DNA of 7,319 bases from a bacterium. Lineage in GTDB: Bacteria; Patescibacteriota; WWE3; 2-01-FULL-39-13; JAQBTZ01. A model generated the notes under the pieces. It was not told where the DNA came from. It did no database searches and saw only the letters and a list, made by a program, of their open reading frames with translations. The stretch spans positions 1 through 7,319 of the forward strand of contig JAQBTZ010000028.1 in assembly GCA_027624675.1 (NCBI GenBank), written 5' to 3'. This document shows positions 1 through 7,319 of this stretch, piece by piece. Numbering within the stretch: the first letter of the stretch is position 1; every line of letters starts with the position of its first letter. Made by a program: the position numbers and the translations under genes.

Positions 1-1430
1 AAAACTCTGTTAACCGACCTAGCAGACAACCCATACTTATTGCTAGCTTGGGTTAAAAACTTTCGGCAATCTGTATCTAATTTACAAAATATTTTTATTT
101 TAGAAACGGGGATTTCTGAGTTTGTTAAACAGTCAAGCTGTTTATACCTATCACTTTGAATAGTCCTAGCCTCTTGCACTCTTTTTGAAACAGTGCTAGA
201 TGATTCCGTTTCAGACTCCTCCTCAGACAACAATTTTTCTATCAAAACAGGTTCCATTGAGACAAATAAGTCTATTCGGTCAATTAAAGGACCAGAAACT
301 TTACCCCTGTACTTATTAACAACGTTCATACTGCAAATACAGTCCTTAATATTTGTTCCGTAGTACCCACATGGGCAAGGATTTTGGCTGGCAACAAGCA
401 TAAACTGGCAAGGAAACGTAATATTTCCCGAAACTCGACTTATACTAACTTTGCCATCCTCAATCGGCTGTCTTAAACTCTCTAAAACTGTTCGAGGAAA
501 TTCTGGAAATTCATCTAAGTACAACACCCCCCTATGGGCAAGTGATATCTCGCCGGGTTTAATATTACTACCCCCTCCAATTAACCCATGCTTACTTATA
601 GAATGATGAGGAGTTCGTATTGGGCGCTTTTTTAATATGCCATCCTTATTAAGTCCTACAATAGAGTGAATACTTGAAACCTCTAACTGCTCATCTTCGC
701 TTAAATTAGGCAAGATACTAGACAGCGCCTTTGCAAGCAAACTTTTGCCACAACCTGGAGGGCCATCTAGCAAAATATTATGCCCACCTGAGGCTGCAAT
801 CTCCATTGCGCGTTTTGCCATCTCTTGACCCTTAATATGCTCAAACCTAATCTCTGATTCGTCAATTACATTTTCATCAAGATGTAATTGACCATCAGAA
901 ACAACTAAGCTTTCATCTGGCTTTTTAAGTGCACTTATTAAGCTGTTTAAAGTTGGGTTTGCAATATAGCAAAGGTTTTTAATAAGTGATAGCTCGGATA
1001 TGTTATGGCTTGAACAAGCAACTTTTAGGTTGTTCTGCAGAGCAAATATTCCTGCTGGCAACACCCCATTTACTGCTCTTAAGTTTCCATCAAGTGAAAG
1101 CTCTCCAATTAAAACATACTGATCAATGTCAGGTAAAGTTAACTTTCCATCTGCAAGTAATATCGCAATTGCAATTGGCAGGTCATAAACTGGTCCCTCT
1201 TTTGGTATATCAGCTGGTGCCAAATTGACAACAATTTTTTTGTTTGGATAATCAAAACCACTTGTTTTAATTGCAGACCTTACACGCTCTTTAGCCTCTT
1301 CTACAGCCTTGCCAGGTAGTCCTACTATCTCAAATTTAGGCAACGCTTTAGATTCTATATTAACCTCAACATCAACAAGGTAAGGGGTAAGACCAACGAC
1401 TGCAATTGATTTAACTTTTGCAAACTGCAT
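1..1430 (-). CDS. comM: ComM/YifB family Mg-chelatase-like AAA+ ATPase (3'-partial)
   Basis: The reading frame starts at ATG 1428-1430 and runs off the left edge after 476 codons. The family is usually about 500-510 residues, so roughly 30 C-terminal residues are missing. The N-terminal ~165 residues match the ChlI/Lon-like ribosomal-S5-fold domain (KFEIVGLPGKAVEEAKERVR at 32-51). The AAA+ core follows, with Walker A GPPGCGKS at 223-230, the family motif RTPHHSIS at 272-279 and Walker B GVLYLDEFPEF at 301-311. The four-cysteine signature NPCPCGYYG...CIC lies at 350-366, and SGPLIDRID follows it. The visible end, YGLSARSVNRV, is the start of the conserved C-terminal helical domain. Characterised ComM proteins are hexameric helicases that promote branch migration of incoming single-stranded DNA during natural transformation; that role is transferred from the family. 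An acidic, Ser-rich stretch (about 402-412) is the only odd patch. The gene is divergent from atpC, and I see no functional link to the ATPase genes. Confidence 0.95.
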   Translation of the reverse strand, partial: MQFAKVKSIAVVGLTPYLVDVEVNIESKALPKFEIVGLPGKAVEEAKERVRSAIKTSGFDYPNKKIVVNLAPADIPKEGPVYDLPIAIAILLADGKLTLPDIDQYVLIGELSLDGNLRAVNGVLPAGIFALQNNLKVACSSHNISELSLIKNLCYIANPTLNSLISALKKPDESLVVSDGQLHLDENVIDESEIRFEHIKGQEMAKRAMEIAASGGHNILLDGPPGCGKSLLAKALSSILPNLSEDEQLEVSSIHSIVGLNKDGILKKRPIRTPHHSISKHGLIGGGSNIKPGEISLAHRGVLYLDEFPEFPRTVLESLRQPIEDGKVSISRVSGNITFPCQFMLVASQNPCPCGYYGTNIKDCICSMNVVNKYRGKVSGPLIDRIDLFVSMEPVLIEKLLSEEESETESSSTVSKRVQEARTIQSDRYKQLDCLTNSEIPVSKIKIFCKLDTDCRKFLTQASNKYGLSARSVNRV

Positions 1431-1461
1431 AATTAAAAAAATAATTTAGATAACTAAGTTT

Positions 1462-1496
1462 CTAATTAAAATCTTAACACTAATTGAAATTTAACA
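1462..1496. repeat. Imperfect tandem repeat, two 17-18 bp units
   Basis: The units are CTAATTAAAATCTTAACA (1462-1479) and CTAATTGAAATTTAACA (1480-1496). They abut and differ by one deletion and about two substitutions. Their spacing, 17-18 bp start to start, is a little under two helical turns. They lie 32-66 bp upstream of the comM start. A duplicated operator half is possible, but in such AT-rich DNA a chance or slippage origin cannot be excluded. Confidence 0.5.
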
Positions 1497-1506
1497 CACT
1501 TAGTCC

Positions 1507-1535
1507 TTGATTTTTATCAATTATTAAAACATTAT
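1507..1535 (+). promoter_or_regulatory. Weak candidate promoter for atpC
   Basis: A -35-like TTGATT (1507-1512) and a -10-like CATTAT (1530-1535) are separated by 17 bp; each matches 4 of 6 consensus bases. The implied transcription start falls around 1541-1543, on or next to the atpC ATG at 1543. That would give a leaderless or near-leaderless mRNA, which fits the lack of a Shine-Dalgarno sequence. AT-rich DNA yields such matches by chance, so this is tentative. Confidence 0.3.
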
Positions 1536-1542
1536 TACTTTA

Positions 1543-4085
<2,543 letters not shown>

Positions 4086-4110
<25 letters not shown>

Positions 4111-5591
4111 ATCTTTAAAAGATCTTCTTTCTGAACAATAATTTGTACTAGCAATTCTTTAAATGTTTTAACACGTACCATCTTATCTAACTTAATTTGT
4201 ACATCTTTATCATCTCTGTAATTTTTAGCAAGAATGTCTCTAAATACCACAATCTTAGTAGCTGCCGAACCAGTAAACATATCAAGCCAAATCATACCAA
4301 TAAAAACCAAAACAGGTGTTAGTGTTACAACTAACCCAATATCTTGATTAAAAAATGCATTTAAACTACCACCTACCTCAAGATCTCTTTGTACCTCATT
4401 GGTAAGTTCACTGCCAAAATGTGATAATTGTAGGCTTTTCTCGTATTTCGTTGTTAAAAATGATGATAGTTGTCTGTTAATATCCTGCAAAAGTAGTGAT
4501 TGTGTTTGTCTGCCTAATCTTGTAACTGAAAGAGCTATATTAACAGCAGGCCTTTTTCCTTTTGCAAACTCATTGGCATCGAAAAGTATGTGTCCATCTG
4601 TAATACTGATTAAATTTGAGACAATATAGTCAGAAAGGTCATTTTGTACTGTTTGTGCGACAGGAAAACAGGTGATTGAGCCCTTATTATTACCTTTTGA
4701 CATAAAAGAACCAGCTCTTTCTAGTAACCTAGCATGAAAATAAAATATATCACCAGGGTAAGAGTCTCTACCCGGAAACCTTTTTGATAAAATCGAGACT
4801 TCTCTATAGTACATTGCGTGTGTACTTAGATTATCTAATACCAATACTACTTCTTGTCCTAAACTTTTGTAATATTCTGCAATTGTCATACCAGTATACG
4901 GAGATATTAAAACATCACCATGTGACGAATCAGAGGAAGTCATTACAAAAACTATTTTTTCTGCTAATTTATGCTTATCTATAAAGTTCTGTATTATCTT
5001 TGTCTCTGAGATATTAGAACCTATTGAAACATATATAACTACCTGCCCTGACTCAACCTGATTTTTAAGTATACTTAATAAAAACGATGTCTTTCCTGTC
5101 TTTCGATCTCCAACCACAAGCTCTCTTTGACCAACACCAATTGGTATTAGTAGATCAATCAAGCTAACTCCAGTTAAAAACTGTCCACTTGTTGCTAGCC
5201 TTAAATCCATTGAGGGTGGTAGTTTATCAATTTGTAGCTTTAAATCTTGTTTAAGCTCAGTTTTAACGTTCTTGTCACCTACTATATCACTTATAACATT
5301 ACCCTTGGCATCTACTACCTTGCCTAATAAATCTTGTGTAAGGTTTAACTGCATTATCTCATTTAACCTAGTAACTTTTTGCCCAACCTTAGCAGGTATT
5401 TTAGAATAAATAAGAATACTAATTGTATCTCTTTTTATAGACCTAACCTCACCTATCTGGTCGTTATCAAACACAACCATCTCATTTACCTTTACATTTG
5501 GAAGACCAACTATAGTAACAATTGGATGTGTTATCTCTACTACCTCTCCATATTCATCTGTTTTTTTAAAATTATCGTCAAACAATCCCAT
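4086..5591 (-). CDS. atpA: F-type ATP synthase alpha subunit
   Basis: At 501 residues it is near the family's usual ~500-510. Visible motifs are P-loop GDRKTGKT (161-168; the family usually has GDRQTGKT), VLDNLSTHAMYYREVSIL (251-268; usual YDDLSKHA.AYR), PGRDSYPGDIFYFHARLLER (273-292) and ISITDGHI (329-336). SVTRLGRQTQ (355-364) carries Arg358, the arginine finger reaching into the beta catalytic site. GLSVTR-type signatures and synteny identify alpha, not beta. The beta-barrel begins almost at once (GEVVEITHPIVTIVGLP at 15-31), leaving about 14 residues before it instead of the usual ~25 that form the helix docking delta. The next Met (residue 38) lies inside the barrel, so Met1 is the sensible start. 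The C-terminal domain (about 370-501) has HFGSEL (391-396) and a hydrophobic segment VVTLTPVLVFIGMIWLDMF (421-439). The gene starts 6 bp after atpH, with no Shine-Dalgarno. Confidence 0.97.
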
Positions 5592-5597
5592 GTTTTT

Positions 5598-6044
5598 TTA
5601 GATTAGCTCTTCTACTTTTGATTTAATCGAATAGTCATAAGATAAGCCATCTTTCATTATCACTACCCCTCCATAAATATTAGAATCCACCTTATATTCG
5701 TATACCTGTTTCCCCTCACCCTGTAACATCGACTGAATCTTATTGATATTTGAAAGTGTTGGTCTTATTGCAAATATTAAGCTTACCTTTGTAACCTTTT
5801 CTAGTTTATCTAAAATCTCATTTATAAATGAGATAAATTGATCTTTAGATTTAAGGTCAACGTTACCTACGTTTAAATCTGCTAAAAACATGTTTGCATT
5901 ATCCTCAGTTAAACTTGAGACAATAGTATCTATGTCTATTTCCTTAGATGTAAAAACGTCGTCCTTAAGCAATCCTAACTCAGATCTTAATTGATCAAGA
6001 TCTGAAACTGTTAAAAGATTGTTTATGCAATTAAAATTTTCCAT
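5598..6044 (-). CDS. atpH: F-type ATP synthase delta subunit (OSCP-like), short
   Basis: The 148-residue product has the C-terminal signature of delta/OSCP: YEYKVDSNIYGGVVIMKDG (115-133) followed by SYDYSIKSKVEEL, matching the family's VDPSLIGGVVIRVG...DGSVRGRLEQL. The middle, TKVSLIFAIRPTLSNINKI (85-103), fits the helix and strand before it. Bacterial delta is usually about 175-180 residues; the missing ~30 are from the N-terminal helical domain, which binds the alpha N-termini. Delta links the F1 head to subunit b in the peripheral stalk. It sits between atpF and atpA as usual, with its ATG one base after the atpF stop (TAAGATG). The N-terminal half alone would not be recognisable; the C-terminus and position carry the call. 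Confidence 0.88.
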   Translation of the reverse strand: MENFNCINNLLTVSDLDQLRSELGLLKDDVFTSKEIDIDTIVSSLTEDNANMFLADLNVGNVDLKSKDQFISFINEILDKLEKVTKVSLIFAIRPTLSNINKIQSMLQGEGKQVYEYKVDSNIYGGVVIMKDGLSYDYSIKSKVEELI

Positions 6045-6045
6045 C

Positions 6046-6729
6046 TTATAAAAATACGTTATCTGTTTTGGCTTTTTGTATACCCTCCAAAATTAACTCT
6101 TGATGCATTTCTTTTGAAAGAACATTTGGCAAAACTTTTTTTACTATCGTCTTAACTAGCTCGCTTGCTATTAAATCGATCTGTTGTTCTTTACTTTCCC
6201 GATACTTTTGAACGCCTATTTTAGCCTTGTCAAAATCTTCTTTAACCAATCTAACCATCTGCTCGTTTGTTTCTTGTATACGTTTTTCAATATTATCAGC
6301 AATCAATTTTACAGAACTATTTTCCCGCTCTCTTAAATCTTTAATAATTGCTTCTACTTTCTGCTCAAACTTAACCGATAAATCTTCTAATAACTTATCA
6401 CTTTCATTCTGAAATTTTTCAGTTGATTTTTCTAACCTTGAAAATTGAGTTTGTGATAACTGCACAAGCTTTGAGTCAATTTTTGTGTCAATTTGCCCTA
6501 CTTTTTCACTTGTTTGACTAACAATATTGTTAGCACTTTCCACTGCCTTTGTAATAATCTTTTGTGCCTTTTCATTAGCTTTTATTATTTCTTGTTCTGG
6601 GTTTTTGTTTAACTGTTGTTTTAGTTTAGAGTTTTCTAATAGTTTTCTAACTATGATCTGTATAAAGGCAAAGTTGAATAAAAAAATAGCGATATTAAGG
6701 TATAAAATTTGGGCAGAAATATTAGGCAT
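6046..6729 (-). CDS. atpF: F-type ATP synthase subunit b-like peripheral stalk protein, extended
   Basis: The 227-residue protein has one N-terminal membrane segment (ILYLNIAIFLFNFAFIQIIV, 8-27). A long charged helical/coiled-coil stretch rich in Glu, Lys, Gln and Ser follows (about 45-185). The C-terminal segment ELVKTIVKKVLPNVLSKEMH (190-209) resembles the b C-terminus that binds delta. This is the b architecture, but bacterial b is usually about 155-170 residues, so the coiled coil is some 60 residues longer. It should form the peripheral stator stalk together with delta. Its position between the upstream membrane protein and atpH is the canonical atpF position, and the ATG follows the upstream TAA by 9 bp. 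No Shine-Dalgarno is visible. Sequence identity to known b is low, as is normal for this subunit, so the call rests on architecture and synteny. Confidence 0.82.
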   Translation of the reverse strand: MPNISAQILYLNIAIFLFNFAFIQIIVRKLLENSKLKQQLNKNPEQEIIKANEKAQKIITKAVESANNIVSQTSEKVGQIDTKIDSKLVQLSQTQFSRLEKSTEKFQNESDKLLEDLSVKFEQKVEAIIKDLRERENSSVKLIADNIEKRIQETNEQMVRLVKEDFDKAKIGVQKYRESKEQQIDLIASELVKTIVKKVLPNVLSKEMHQELILEGIQKAKTDNVFL

Positions 6730-6738
6730 AATTTTATT

Positions 6739-7319
<581 letters not shown>

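Larger units (their letters stand above)
1431..1542. other. Divergent comM/atpC intergenic region
   Basis: This 112-bp, extremely AT-rich gap is the only intergenic space longer than 10 bp in the window. It must hold the 5' signals for both comM (leftward) and atpC (rightward). It contains an imperfect tandem repeat on the comM side and a weak promoter-like pair on the atpC side. I see no convincing Shine-Dalgarno sequence before either start, no stable GC-rich hairpin and no recognisable riboswitch or RNA gene. Confidence 0.8.

Overview
The window is AT-rich, gene-dense bacterial DNA read with the standard genetic code: every stop used is TAA or TAG, and no in-frame UGA is needed. It holds most of an F-type ATP synthase (F1 plus stalk) cluster on the minus strand, an isolated epsilon-subunit gene on the plus strand, and a 3'-truncated comM gene on the minus strand. 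Strongly diverged small F1 subunits, starts without Shine-Dalgarno motifs, retention of comM, and a membrane protein with a 'GDYVTSS...GRA' surface-type domain all suggest Candidate Phyla Radiation (Patescibacteria). This assignment is an inference from remembered family features, not a database result.

Layout, left to right. Positions 1-1430 (minus) encode ComM, the Mg-chelatase-like AAA+ helicase of natural transformation; its last ~30 codons lie beyond the left edge. Positions 1431-1542 form a 112-bp divergent intergenic region with a pair of imperfect 17-18 bp tandem repeats and a weak promoter-like element placed almost at the atpC start. Positions 1543-1815 (plus) encode a 90-residue F1 epsilon subunit with only the beta-sandwich domain. 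It converges on atpD, and the two stop codons overlap by 4 bp.

Positions 7319 down to 1812 (minus) form one compact operon-like run. In transcription order it holds a membrane protein with a c-subunit-like C-terminal hairpin (5'-partial), then atpF (b), atpH (delta), atpA (alpha), atpG (gamma) and atpD (beta). Intergenic gaps are 1-9 bp, or the genes overlap (25 bp for A/G, 11 bp for G/D).

The alpha and beta subunits keep the residues needed for ATP hydrolysis: the beta P-loop, the catalytic Glu188, the Walker B Asp and the alpha arginine finger. Several coupling parts are unusual. The beta adenine-stacking Tyr is Leu, the alpha N-terminal delta-docking helix is nearly absent, delta is short, b is long, and epsilon lacks its C-terminal helices and is encoded on the opposite strand. 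The protein directly upstream of b, where subunit c usually sits, has a c-like hairpin with a cytoplasmic 'RNP' loop but no membrane carboxylate, and it carries a large probable extracellular domain. The most interesting reading is an F1 motor coupled to, or accompanied by, an unusual membrane partner. The conservative reading is an ordinary but diverged ATP synthase whose a and c genes lie just outside the right edge.
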